Part shown: positions 6,892 through 15,016 of the stretch, one piece after another | How the letters are laid out: every line of letters begins with the position of its first letter | Position numbering within the stretch: position 1 is the first letter of the stretch | Assembly (NCBI GenBank): GCA_937901345.1 | Contig: CALCHM010000130.1 | Location: forward strand, 1 to 29,235 | DNA: 29,235 nt | Direction of reading: 5' to 3' | Origin: an uncultured Prevotella sp. | Lineage (GTDB): Bacteria > Bacteroidota > Bacteroidia > Bacteroidales > Bacteroidaceae | Made by a program: the position numbers and the translations under genes | Notes under the pieces: generated by a model | The model's input: only the letters and a program-made list of their open reading frames with translations | The model's database searches: none | What the model was told of the DNA's origin: nothing

Positions 6892-9651
6892 ATGAACAAG
6901 TCTCTTCTTTCCCTGCTCTGCGGTTTCAGTTTAGCTGCAACTGCGCAAACCTATCCGCTCACCCCTCTCACGGAAGCGACTCCGCTGACGGAAAACTACG
7001 CCATCAACTTTCCTGCTGACCAGACTTACACACATGGTTCGCGTCGGTTGAATGGTATTGCGCTACAGTCCGCCACAGATGGTTATCAGAGTGCAAGTGT
7101 CGCAGCATCATCCACGGTATTCAACATTATTTCAACGCAACAGTTCATGGTGCAACCTGGCGAAACGGTTACGCCAACGTTCCAATTTTCGGGCACGTGG
7201 ATGAACGGTTTTGTGTATCTTGACCGCGGCAACGATGGCGCCTTTGACGCTTTGATTGAGAATGACGGAACGATTGCTACCGGAAGTGACATTATGGCGT
7301 TCTCCTATTTCAACTGTGCCGATGGTTTTGCGTGCAACAGTCAGGGACGCATCAACTCAAATGGCGACGTGTTGAATCCTCCCGCCTTCACCATTCCCAC
7401 AGATCTTCCCTACGGTTTTTACCGCATGCGCTACAAGGTTGACTGGGATTGCATGGACCCCGCAGGTCGCACGGAAGACGGCAATGGCATTTTGAAAAAT
7501 GGAGGTGCTATTTGCGACATCCTGGTGAACGTTCACGGAGAGGCGTGCAACCTCCAAACTGAGGCTGTTAACGGTGTGATTTTAGATGCTGAAGGCAATA
7601 AGCTCAGCGCTACTGCTCCCTTTGGTAAACCTTTAACCCTCACGGTGACGCCCAACGAGGGGTATCTGTGTGATGGTTTAATCGTTCGCCATGGTTACAA
7701 CCTTTCTGCCACAGCCAATCTCTACGGTCTCCAACAATGGACGGAGGAAGTAATTCCCGCATATTTATTAAAGGATAGTAAGGTTACGCTTCCCGCACAT
7801 TTTATGAACGGAGACGTAACGATCCAAGCAATTTTCGTAGCGCGCACTGGAACTGAGGACGTACAAGGAGAATACCCCTTGAACTTTGATCCCACGCTTG
7901 AATTGCCTAACACGGACAATAAACTGACGCGCGCCGACTTCACCGCTAATGGAGCTTCGGTTGGAACAATTTCACCCTCACGTTCAAGCACTGCCGTATA
8001 TTACGATTTAACGAGCAACGAAGTGCATGCCATTCCTGGTCAAACGCTTTCCGCAAAACTTTCAAGCAAGGGCACCATTCCGCACGTATATTTCTACGTA
8101 GACTTCAACCAAGACGGACAGTTTGCAGGCACTTTAAACGCTGAGGGAAGACCATCACTGAGCGGTGAACTCGTGAGTTACACCTACGCCAACGGCAAGA
8201 ACAGTCTTGGAGAAACTACGACTAGCGATGCCGCAGTGAGTGTGCTCCCCGAATTTACCATTCCTGCGGTATTACCCACAGGCGTTTATCGTGCACGCCT
8301 CAAGGTGGATTACGACAATACCGACCCCGCAGGTAGCACGAACATCAATGCCGTGAATGGTTGTGTTGTTGACTTCCTTATGAACGTCCACAACGAGAAG
8401 CATGCGCTTGAAGTCATCACCGAAAATGGTAGCATTCACGGCAGCAGCAATACGGGACTTCCCCTCACCATTACGCCCTACACGACGCTAAACCTTGTCC
8501 CCGCTCCCATTGCTTCGGGCTATAAGGCCAGCGAAATCGTGATTCGCCACGGACATAACCTCGACGGTCCCGAGGTTATACATGGCAACCGCCAGTGGGA
8601 AGAATATACCGTTGCTGCGAAAAACTACACCATCCCAGCAAAGAAGATGAACGGTGACGTTCGTATCTCGGCATCGTTCCAACCCACCGAAAGTGCGGAA
8701 TACGAACTCGTGTTCAGCGACGAATTTAACCTGCCCGACGGTTCGCGCCCCGACGCCTCTAAGTGGATCAGTTGTGAGCGCCAGGGAGCAACTTGGAACC
8801 GCTGGCTTGCCGATCGTCCCGAAGTGTATTTCATTAGCGGAGGCAAGTTGGTAACACGTGCCATTCCCAACCCTTATCAAGACGAAGACCCCGTTCCGAT
8901 GATTACTGGCGGTGTGAAGTCGCAGGGCAAGTTTGCCTTCACCTACGGTAAGGTTGAGTGTCGCGCGTTGAGTAATCCCTGGATTGGCAATTTCCCCGCC
9001 ATTTGGATGATGCCAGCCGACAACAGTAAGGGGTGGCCAAATGCTGGAGAAATAGACATTTGGGAAGTTATCGACACTGACGAACGCAGTTACCACACCA
9101 TTCACTCCAACTGGACCTACAATCTCCATCAGGGACCGCAATCTAGTTTTAACACTCCCGTGAAACTCGACCGCTACCACACCTATGGTCTAGAGTGGGA
9201 CGAAACTTCACTGAAGTGGTATGTTGACGGAAAACTTGTAGGCACTTACAACAAGTCAACTGATTCACATGCGCTCAGCGAAGGTCAGTGGCCCTTCAAC
9301 AAGCATTTCTACCTCATCCTCAATCAGAGCGTAGGTAATGGTGCCTGGGCTAAACCTGCCGATGTGAACCACACATATGAAACCACCTTTGACTGGATTC
9401 GCGTTTACCAAAAGAAGGGACAGGAAAACACCAACGGCACCGTAGGCATCGAAAACGCCCCCACCCCTTCTGCTCCCACGATTGAAGTGACAAAAGGCGG
9501 CATTGTCTTCAACTGCGATGCGCCCCAAACGGTAAACATTTATGATCTCAGCGGTCGTCTCGTTATCCGTCGCAACATTGAGGGTACTTCAAGCTGCAAC
9601 CTGAACCAAGGCATCTACTTGGTCAATGGCGAAAAGATTGTAATCAGATAG
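6892..9651 (+). CDS. Secreted GH16-family glycoside hydrolase (beta-glucanase-like) with tandem N-terminal modules and T9SS-type tail
   Basis: This 919-residue secreted enzyme starts with a signal peptide (MNKSLLSLLCGFSLAATAQ). The ATG at 6892 is chosen for that reason over an in-frame TTG upstream inside dnaG. Two related modules of about 285 residues follow. Each holds a GEVED-like Asp-rich loop (DRGNDGAFD at 111, DFNQDGQF at 404) and a matching RHGxNL...MNGDV segment (266 and 552). The GH16 catalytic domain runs about 604-840 and has the active-site motif E720-I-D722-I-W-E725, with E720 as expected nucleophile and E725 as acid/base. Substrate is probably a beta-1,3 or mixed-linkage glucan, but GH16 also includes agarases and carrageenases. 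The last 39 residues (VNIYDLSGRLV...GIYLVNGEKIVI) look like a type A type IX secretion sorting domain, implying cell-surface display or release. Confidence 0.93.
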   Translation: MNKSLLSLLCGFSLAATAQTYPLTPLTEATPLTENYAINFPADQTYTHGSRRLNGIALQSATDGYQSASVAASSTVFNIISTQQFMVQPGETVTPTFQFSGTWMNGFVYLDRGNDGAFDALIENDGTIATGSDIMAFSYFNCADGFACNSQGRINSNGDVLNPPAFTIPTDLPYGFYRMRYKVDWDCMDPAGRTEDGNGILKNGGAICDILVNVHGEACNLQTEAVNGVILDAEGNKLSATAPFGKPLTLTVTPNEGYLCDGLIVRHGYNLSATANLYGLQQWTEEVIPAYLLKDSKVTLPAHFMNGDVTIQAIFVARTGTEDVQGEYPLNFDPTLELPNTDNKLTRADFTANGASVGTISPSRSSTAVYYDLTSNEVHAIPGQTLSAKLSSKGTIPHVYFYVDFNQDGQFAGTLNAEGRPSLSGELVSYTYANGKNSLGETTTSDAAVSVLPEFTIPAVLPTGVYRARLKVDYDNTDPAGSTNINAVNGCVVDFLMNVHNEKHALEVITENGSIHGSSNTGLPLTITPYTTLNLVPAPIASGYKASEIVIRHGHNLDGPEVIHGNRQWEEYTVAAKNYTIPAKKMNGDVRISASFQPTESAEYELVFSDEFNLPDGSRPDASKWISCERQGATWNRWLADRPEVYFISGGKLVTRAIPNPYQDEDPVPMITGGVKSQGKFAFTYGKVECRALSNPWIGNFPAIWMMPADNSKGWPNAGEIDIWEVIDTDERSYHTIHSNWTYNLHQGPQSSFNTPVKLDRYHTYGLEWDETSLKWYVDGKLVGTYNKSTDSHALSEGQWPFNKHFYLILNQSVGNGAWAKPADVNHTYETTFDWIRVYQKKGQENTNGTVGIENAPTPSAPTIEVTKGGIVFNCDAPQTVNIYDLSGRLVIRRNIEGTSSCNLNQGIYLVNGEKIVIR

Positions 9652-9696
9652 AGAGTCTAGAAAGTCTAGAATTCTTAGATTCCCCCAATCCCCCAC

Positions 9697-9736
9697 ACAG
9701 ACAACGGACAACCACGTAAAGTTGCCCGTTGTCTGT
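9697..9736 (+). terminator. Hairpin terminator after the GH16 gene, made of GACAAC heptamers
   Basis: The arm at 9697-9712 (ACAGACAACGGACAAC) pairs with 9721-9736 over 15 of 16 positions around an 8-base loop, followed by TCTTTC. The arm contains two units of the same heptamer repeated inside dnaG. Upstream, at 9652-9685, are TCTAGA-rich short repeats that start directly after the stop codon. Confidence 0.75.
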
Positions 9737-9756
9737 TCTTTCATCCAAGATAAATT

Positions 9757-10641
9757 ATGAAAACCATCCTTCTCACAGGCGCCACGGGTTTTGTTGGCAG
9801 TCGCTTTGTTGCACGCTGGCAACATGCGTTTACGTTATTGACGCCCTCACATACCGAACTCCCTATTGACAATGCAGAAGCAGCGTTACGATACGTCTGC
9901 GACAAACGGCCTGACGTCGTGCTCCACCTTGCTGCCATTTCTAACACCTGGCATTGCGAGCAACATCCTGACGAAAGTTACCTCATCAACGTGCTCGGCG
10001 CCGTAAACATGGCACAGGCGGCGAAAGCAGTAGGTGCAAGATTCCTTTTCTTCTCCTCCGACCAGATTTACAATGGCAACGAAGAACTCGGTGGACTCCC
10101 CGAAACGATTGCCGTAAAACCCGAGAACGTCTACGGACGCCACAAGTTAGAGGCAGAGCAACGCATTTTGCAGGTGGATGCGCAGGCAATCCTATTGCGC
10201 GCCACATGGATGTATGATGCCGAACGAGAGGGACTTCGCACACATCCCAACTTCGTGGTGAACATTGCCAACGCCTTACGCACACAAACACCCCTACACT
10301 TTGCCACTCGCGAATATCGTGGCATTACCGACATCAGCGAAGTCGTAACTGTACTGCCCCACTGCTTCACCCTTCCCGGAGGCATCTATAACTTTGGTGC
10401 TGAAAATTCGCTGAACACTTTTGAAACCGCCCTCGCCTACACCCGTTTCCTTCAAGCGAAAAATCCGCAGGCATTCGGCAACACGCCCCCAGAAGAACTC
10501 ATCATTCCCGACAACGAGCGTTTCCCTGAACATATCCGCAACATCAGCATTAACATGCAAAAATTACACGCTCTGCTTCCAGAAGGCATACTGTTCAGCT
10601 CCACTTCGAAAGGCCTTCGAACATTCGCCGAACGCCATTAG
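9757..10641 (+). CDS. NAD(P)-dependent sugar reductase/epimerase, RmlD-like (extended SDR)
   Basis: This 294-residue protein is an extended short-chain dehydrogenase. It has the glycine-rich NAD(P)-binding motif GATGFVG at 8-14, HLAA at 57-60, and the catalytic pair Y126-x3-K130 (YGRHK). The SSDQIYNG segment at 100-107 resembles the SSDYVFDG of dTDP-4-dehydrorhamnose reductases (RmlD), and the length fits that family. The reaction is probably reduction or epimerisation of a nucleotide-linked sugar. However, no rmlB or rmlC is beside it, and rfbA lies about 7 kb away on the other strand, so a role in dTDP-rhamnose synthesis is only a suggestion. The gene starts 20 bp after a terminator, so it probably has its own promoter. 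Confidence 0.85.
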   Translation: MKTILLTGATGFVGSRFVARWQHAFTLLTPSHTELPIDNAEAALRYVCDKRPDVVLHLAAISNTWHCEQHPDESYLINVLGAVNMAQAAKAVGARFLFFSSDQIYNGNEELGGLPETIAVKPENVYGRHKLEAEQRILQVDAQAILLRATWMYDAEREGLRTHPNFVVNIANALRTQTPLHFATREYRGITDISEVVTVLPHCFTLPGGIYNFGAENSLNTFETALAYTRFLQAKNPQAFGNTPPEELIIPDNERFPEHIRNISINMQKLHALLPEGILFSSTSKGLRTFAERH

Positions 10642-10739
10642 AATCGCAGTAGGAAACACAAAATCCAGCATACGAAATCGGACCATCACCACGGGACGAA
10701 AGTAAGAAGGTGACTTAAAAATTCGCGTCTGAGGCGCAG

Positions 10740-10834
10740 CAAACTTGCGGGAAGGGATTTCGCTCGCAAATCAATCCCCGACAGTTTGCGGGAACATATT
10801 TGTGAGCGAAATTCCTTCCCGCAGTTTGTCGGGG
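10740..10834. repeat. Long imperfect palindrome with nested alternative stem
   Basis: The arm at 10740-10771 pairs with 10798-10828 with about 28 of 31 matches. A second stem, CCCCGACA at 10776-10783 with TGTCGGGG at 10827-10834, uses the loop of the first, so the two are mutually exclusive in part. T7 follows at 10840. Related CCCGCAAACTG words recur at 10858-10868. The element fills part of the 399-bp spacer between the SDR gene and upp. No ORF is seen in it. It may be a miniature mobile or REP-like element, or a terminator. Confidence 0.75.
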
Positions 10835-11040
10835 CTCCATTTTTTTCACAAATCACATCCCGCAAACTGAATTCCCCCCAGATGTTTTCCGTTTGCGTTG
10901 CCGCAAGTCGAAATGCCCTTATAAAATTTTAAATCACCTCCCCATTGAAGAACAACATTCCCAAAACTTTTGAATAACGTCAACAAGAACTGTTCAACCT
11001 CAAGAATCTCATAAACCAACAATCCCCCACACTCACCCCT

Positions 11041-11664
11041 ATGACTTTACACATCATTGACCACCCTCTCGTGCAACACAAATTGAGCATCATGCGCAAT
11101 AAGGATACTTCTACGCTGAAGTTTCGCGAACTTCTAAAAGAAATAGCCATGTTTATGGGGTATGAAATTACCCGCGACTTCCCATTAGAGTACGAAGAAA
11201 TTGAAACTCCCCTGATGAAAATGAATGCCCCGAAGATTTCGGGGAAGAAGGTTGTCATTGCCCCCATCCTCCGCGCAGGCCTCGGAATGGTGGACGGTTT
11301 GCTCTCGCTCATTCCCTCGGCGCGCGTGGGACACATTGGCATGTATCGCGATGAAGAGACGTGCAAACCCGTGTTCTATTATTATAAAATGCCTGCGGGA
11401 AAAGACCGCATGGTCATCGTCACCGACCCCATGCTGGCAACGGGTGGTAGCGCCTGCGACGCCATAACACGCCTGAAGGAAGATGGTTTTGCCAACATTC
11501 GCTTGATGTGTCTCGTTGCTTCGCCACTGGGAGTCAAGACCGTTTCCAAGCAACATCCCGATGTGGACATTTACCTTGCCGCGCTTGACGAAGGACTCAA
11601 CGAGCGCAACTATATTCTTCCTGGTTTGGGAGACGCAGGCGACCGCATTTTTGGCACACGATAA
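11041..11664 (+). CDS. upp: Uracil phosphoribosyltransferase
   Basis: This 207-residue protein is the pyrimidine salvage enzyme that makes UMP from uracil and PRPP. The PRPP-binding loop DPMLATGGS is at 129-137, preceded by the hydrophobic strand MVIVT. PILRAGLGMVDG at 75-86 and the C-terminal uracil-binding YILPGLGDAGDRIFGT are also clear. Length matches the family. The ATG at 11041 fits the expected N-terminus. A strong terminator hairpin follows the gene, and the GH110 gene converges on it from the other side. Regulation is not visible; no PyrR-type leader was recognised. Confidence 0.97.
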   Translation: MTLHIIDHPLVQHKLSIMRNKDTSTLKFRELLKEIAMFMGYEITRDFPLEYEEIETPLMKMNAPKISGKKVVIAPILRAGLGMVDGLLSLIPSARVGHIGMYRDEETCKPVFYYYKMPAGKDRMVIVTDPMLATGGSACDAITRLKEDGFANIRLMCLVASPLGVKTVSKQHPDVDIYLAALDEGLNERNYILPGLGDAGDRIFGTR

Positions 11665-11685
11665 AGACACAATTCTTATATACCG

Positions 11686-11727
11686 AGAGAAGCACGAACT
11701 GCCCAAGGCAATTCGTGCTTCTCTTTT
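11686..11727 (+). terminator. Terminator between upp and the convergent GH110 gene
   Basis: AGAGAAGCACGAA at 11686-11698 pairs perfectly over 13 bp with TTCGTGCTTCTCT at 11712-11724, followed by TTT. It lies in the 78-bp space between the two convergent genes and clearly ends upp. It may also work for the minus-strand gene, although the T run is only good on the plus strand. Confidence 0.85.
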
Positions 11728-11742
11728 CATGGTGCCAACCGA

Positions 11743-13500
11743 TTACTCGTTGACAAATCCCTTTACACGCTCCATCTTAAACGCCTCCTTGTTCCAATGG
11801 AAGGGAGCGTAACTCTTGGAATGCTTAATTTTGTTGTTGCGGAAAATGAGTCCGTCAACAGACTTCGCGTAGAGAATGGGGGCATCGAAAGTGGTGAACT
11901 TATTGTTCTCAATAACGATGTTGGAGTGGAAATACTGCTTTTGGTCGCCCAAGCGTGGGATTTCGGGATAAATAGAAATCACGGCGTTGGTAAACTGGTA
12001 GTAACTCGTAAGCGCATTGACAAACTTGTTCTTTCGGATAATAACGTCTTTACATGAACCTGATTCGTACCAACCATTGCAATCTCCGCAGAGAAGGATG
12101 GCTGTACCTGAGGTGTGGTCGAAGAGATTGTTTTCACAAATCGTGTGGCGCGGACTGCTGAAGAGGGCACCACGAGCGCGGTTGTTGCGCACTATGTTTT
12201 CGGCAAAGTATACTGTTGGCGTCCATGTAAGGTTTTCAATGCCGTAATCTTGAGTGGCGAGTTCCAATGTCTTTTCCATGGGGCGACTCAAGGTGATGAT
12301 AAATTCTTTGCACCCCTTTACAGTTTCTTTATCTGAAGGACGAATCTCGCGAATGGTGTAGATTTCTTGGTGTTCTTCCATGGTGTAAGCCGAAACGAAG
12401 CGAACAGTGTCGCCCACATCGCCCCATGCAAAACCGTAGGCCTGTCCATGTTCAAAGGCGCAACGTATGGTTTGCGCATTGATAACTTCCTTCACCTTGA
12501 GGTAAACGCCATGAATGTTGATAGCGTCGTCCATCATGCCTTCATAAAGACCGTTGACCGAGCGGATGTGTCCCTTACACTGTGAGAAGTGTGTTGCATC
12601 TGCCTGGGTAGTGAAATAGCGGGGATCTTTTTTACCACGAAGGCACACGTTAAAACCATCCAGCGTGATGTCGGTGCAGCGCTGTGCGATGAGTCCCATA
12701 CCTTCGGCATAATGCACGTTAACGTTGTGCAGTGTGGTCTTATTATCGTGGTCAAGCACGATGCCCGGGCATGGACGATGGTAGGTGCGGAAGGTTACAA
12801 TCGTTCCGGGTTTCACCTTGTTTTCCTTCCATTGGGGTGCACGATAGGTGTTGTCGCCTAAATCTTGCACACCATCCGAAACCACCCAAAGGTCACCAGT
12901 TTGGTAGGCAATGTGGCGTGTCTTCTTCTCAAAGTTCATGCCTGAATTGGGTTGCATAGCCCAGTCAGAACCATACACTTCGAAGCGTCCGTTGCTACCA
13001 ATGCGATGTTTCACCCAAGGTGCCATCTTAAAGGTTGTGCCTTCTTCGGGAGTGTTTGAAAGAATTTCTGCCTGTGTGATTTGGGGATCGGAGAAGTCCA
13101 CCGAGAAATTGGTGAGTGTGGTGTTCGTGCAGTTCACCACGTAGAAGGGAATCATGCGCCCTGTGAAGAGAAACTCGGCGCCACAACCATCGAGCGTAAG
13201 GTTGGTCCAACCATCGAGGTGGAAACCAATCTTGCGAAGGGGATACTGATCGTGGTTAGAGATGTAGTACTCGTAATCCTTGGCATCGGTTGAACTAAAG
13301 GTGTAAACCCCCTTGCCGAAGCGAAGCGTCACCTCGTCTTGGGGTGAAACAGTGGCCTTAATCTTTGTCAATGCCTCATGGAGTACGACTGAAGAATTTG
13401 CTTGATTGGGCAGTAAACCATACTCAGCCAAATCAATCACAACCTTTTCGGCATAAGCAGAAGAGGCAAGAAATGCAAGTGTGAGAAGTGTCTTTTTCAT
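11743..13500 (-). CDS. Secreted GH110-family alpha-1,3-galactosidase
   Basis: This 585-residue protein has a signal peptide (MKKTLLTLAFLASSAYA) and is probably periplasmic or surface-exposed. The body looks like a right-handed parallel beta-helix. It shows segments I recognise from GH110, the family that removes terminal alpha-1,3-galactose from blood-group-B-type and linear galactosides: YYISNHDQYP at 78-87, GAEFLFTGRMIPF at 107-119, TQADATHFSQCKGHI at 298-312 and EGMMDDAINIHGVY at 320-333. The D324/D325 pair falls in the region expected to hold acidic active-site residues. Length is close to characterised members (about 600). The likely role is mucin or host glycan foraging. Unlike the GH16 protein it has no type IX sorting tail. 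No SusC/SusD pair is nearby, so it is not in a standard utilisation locus here. Confidence 0.88.
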   Translation of the reverse strand: MKKTLLTLAFLASSAYAEKVVIDLAEYGLLPNQANSSVVLHEALTKIKATVSPQDEVTLRFGKGVYTFSSTDAKDYEYYISNHDQYPLRKIGFHLDGWTNLTLDGCGAEFLFTGRMIPFYVVNCTNTTLTNFSVDFSDPQITQAEILSNTPEEGTTFKMAPWVKHRIGSNGRFEVYGSDWAMQPNSGMNFEKKTRHIAYQTGDLWVVSDGVQDLGDNTYRAPQWKENKVKPGTIVTFRTYHRPCPGIVLDHDNKTTLHNVNVHYAEGMGLIAQRCTDITLDGFNVCLRGKKDPRYFTTQADATHFSQCKGHIRSVNGLYEGMMDDAINIHGVYLKVKEVINAQTIRCAFEHGQAYGFAWGDVGDTVRFVSAYTMEEHQEIYTIREIRPSDKETVKGCKEFIITLSRPMEKTLELATQDYGIENLTWTPTVYFAENIVRNNRARGALFSSPRHTICENNLFDHTSGTAILLCGDCNGWYESGSCKDVIIRKNKFVNALTSYYQFTNAVISIYPEIPRLGDQKQYFHSNIVIENNKFTTFDAPILYAKSVDGLIFRNNKIKHSKSYAPFHWNKEAFKMERVKGFVNE

Positions 13501-13629
13501 TTCTAAATATACGATTTTAGTAGATGATTTAAGGAATATTCGTAAGGTGTAAATTGGTGAATATAAGCGGAAGCATCATGCGAAAGAGGGTAAAAAATGA
13601 AGCATCGAGAAGCGCAAAATACTGCATAG

Positions 13630-13832
13630 ACTGATTACGAACGTGGATAGAGCCATGCAAGTCAGCACGGACTGATTACAAACGTGGATGACGTCTCGCA
13701 AGTTTGCACGGACTGATTACGAACGTGGATGGTGCTATGCAGTGTGCAGGGACAGATTACGAACGTGGATGGCGCTATGCAGTGCGCATGGACAGATTAC
13801 GAACGTGGATGGCGCTATGCAGGTCTATATAG
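13630..13832. repeat. Five-unit minisatellite, period 40-41 bp
   Basis: Five units start at 13630, 13671, 13712, 13752 and 13792. The first 20 bases of each are strongly conserved (ACTGATTACGAACGTGGATG, with AC[TA]GATTAC at the start). The remaining 20 or so vary more but keep ATGCA-like words. It lies in the 397-bp gap between the end of the DUF4831 gene and the start of the GH110 gene (both minus strand). No ORF is supported there. Confidence 0.9.
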
Positions 13833-13897
13833 CGTGCGGTGAAAGCAGCATTGTTGCATACCCGGGATGACTTCACAATGATGCATAGCTTGCGGCA

Positions 13898-14998
13898 TTA
13901 CTTACCTTCAGGTTCCACCATATCTAGATTGACGAGTCCGCCAGTTGTGGGAGAGAGTTGTACGGAAGTCTGCATCTTCTTGTTAAACAAATCGCCACCG
14001 AGGTGCTCAATGCGACCAAACTGCGAGAATGGGGTTTGAAGCGTGGTCAAGACGTTGTGAACGTCATAAACTTTAATCTCTGCCGTACCCGGAAGGAGAT
14101 AGCGGAGTCCTAATTGCTGTTTTTGCAACAACATCTTATAGGCTTTCTTGTCAGTGGGATCAATGGGTTTCACGGCAGGAAGGGTTTTCATATCCTTGAT
14201 GTCAATGTAGAAAGGTTCGCCTGCGAAATTGTCGCTAGCAACCAAGCCCAAGTAGTCCGAGAAGCGGAACAAGATGTGGCGCTCCACACCTTCCTTTGGC
14301 GGAATGTAATGAAGCACAAAGGTGTGCATTTCGCTGGAAGAGGTGCCCTTAAAGAGTTGCATGAGTGCCTGTTCTTGTTTGTCAAGCGTAGCCAACATGA
14401 GGCGGAGTTGTTCGCCATCCTTGGGCATGAAGTCTGCCTGTCCCTTTGCTAAGAGGGCGCGATTTTCGCGAATGTCATAAATTTCGTTCGCTGTGAGTTC
14501 CGCCATTTTAAGTTTGCTACCGGCACTGAGCGCTTCACGTGTCTTGAAGTCTGCGGGATTAACCTTTTCTTCCTTAATTTCAAGTACGGAAGGTTCCTCA
14601 AATTCTTCCAACTCCAAGGGTTCGGTGTTGATAGCTAACAAGCGTCCGTCGGGTGCGAGTCGAACAAAAGGAGCAGACGTACGTACATCGTGAACGATAG
14701 AATAGGCATGAAGCGAATCAGCCACACCGTAGGTTGAAATCGCTATAGATTGTAATTGCCAGCGCTCTTCCTTTGCTTGCAACACATCGTTAAGACGCAA
14801 GAAGCGCTCGGCATAAACGGCATATTCTCCGGGTTCGTAAACGGTGCGCTTCGCAGTAACCACCACTTGCAAAGCGGTCTTGGGCAAGAAGTACGTAATG
14901 CCCTCCATCGTGCGACCTGCTTCGTAGGGATATATCTTTGTTTGCGCCGTAGCGGTTAAGACGCAGAGTGCCGATGCTAAAATAAGTTTGAGTTTCAT
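13898..14998 (-). CDS. DUF4831 family secreted protein
   Basis: This 366-residue protein has an N-terminal signal peptide (MKLKLILASALCVLTATAQ), so it is exported. The rest (Y-P-YEAGRTMEGITYFLPKTALQVVVTAKRTVYEPGEYAVYAERFL near the N-terminus) matches my recollection of DUF4831, a Bacteroidota family of unknown function. No enzyme motif is seen; the middle is rich in Glu and Lys and probably contains helices (residues about 145-230). It starts 18 bp after nnr on the same strand, so the two are probably cotranscribed, but no functional link is apparent. Function unknown. Confidence 0.8.
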   Translation of the reverse strand: MKLKLILASALCVLTATAQTKIYPYEAGRTMEGITYFLPKTALQVVVTAKRTVYEPGEYAVYAERFLRLNDVLQAKEERWQLQSIAISTYGVADSLHAYSIVHDVRTSAPFVRLAPDGRLLAINTEPLELEEFEEPSVLEIKEEKVNPADFKTREALSAGSKLKMAELTANEIYDIRENRALLAKGQADFMPKDGEQLRLMLATLDKQEQALMQLFKGTSSSEMHTFVLHYIPPKEGVERHILFRFSDYLGLVASDNFAGEPFYIDIKDMKTLPAVKPIDPTDKKAYKMLLQKQQLGLRYLLPGTAEIKVYDVHNVLTTLQTPFSQFGRIEHLGGDLFNKKMQTSVQLSPTTGGLVNLDMVEPEGK

Positions 14999-15016
14999 AG
15001 TGTCTGAGTTGATTAA

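Noticed and set aside
13630..13832. Possible CRISPR array
   Set aside because: The unit is contiguous, with a conserved half grading into a variable half, the variable parts resemble each other rather than unique spacers, and no cas genes are near.
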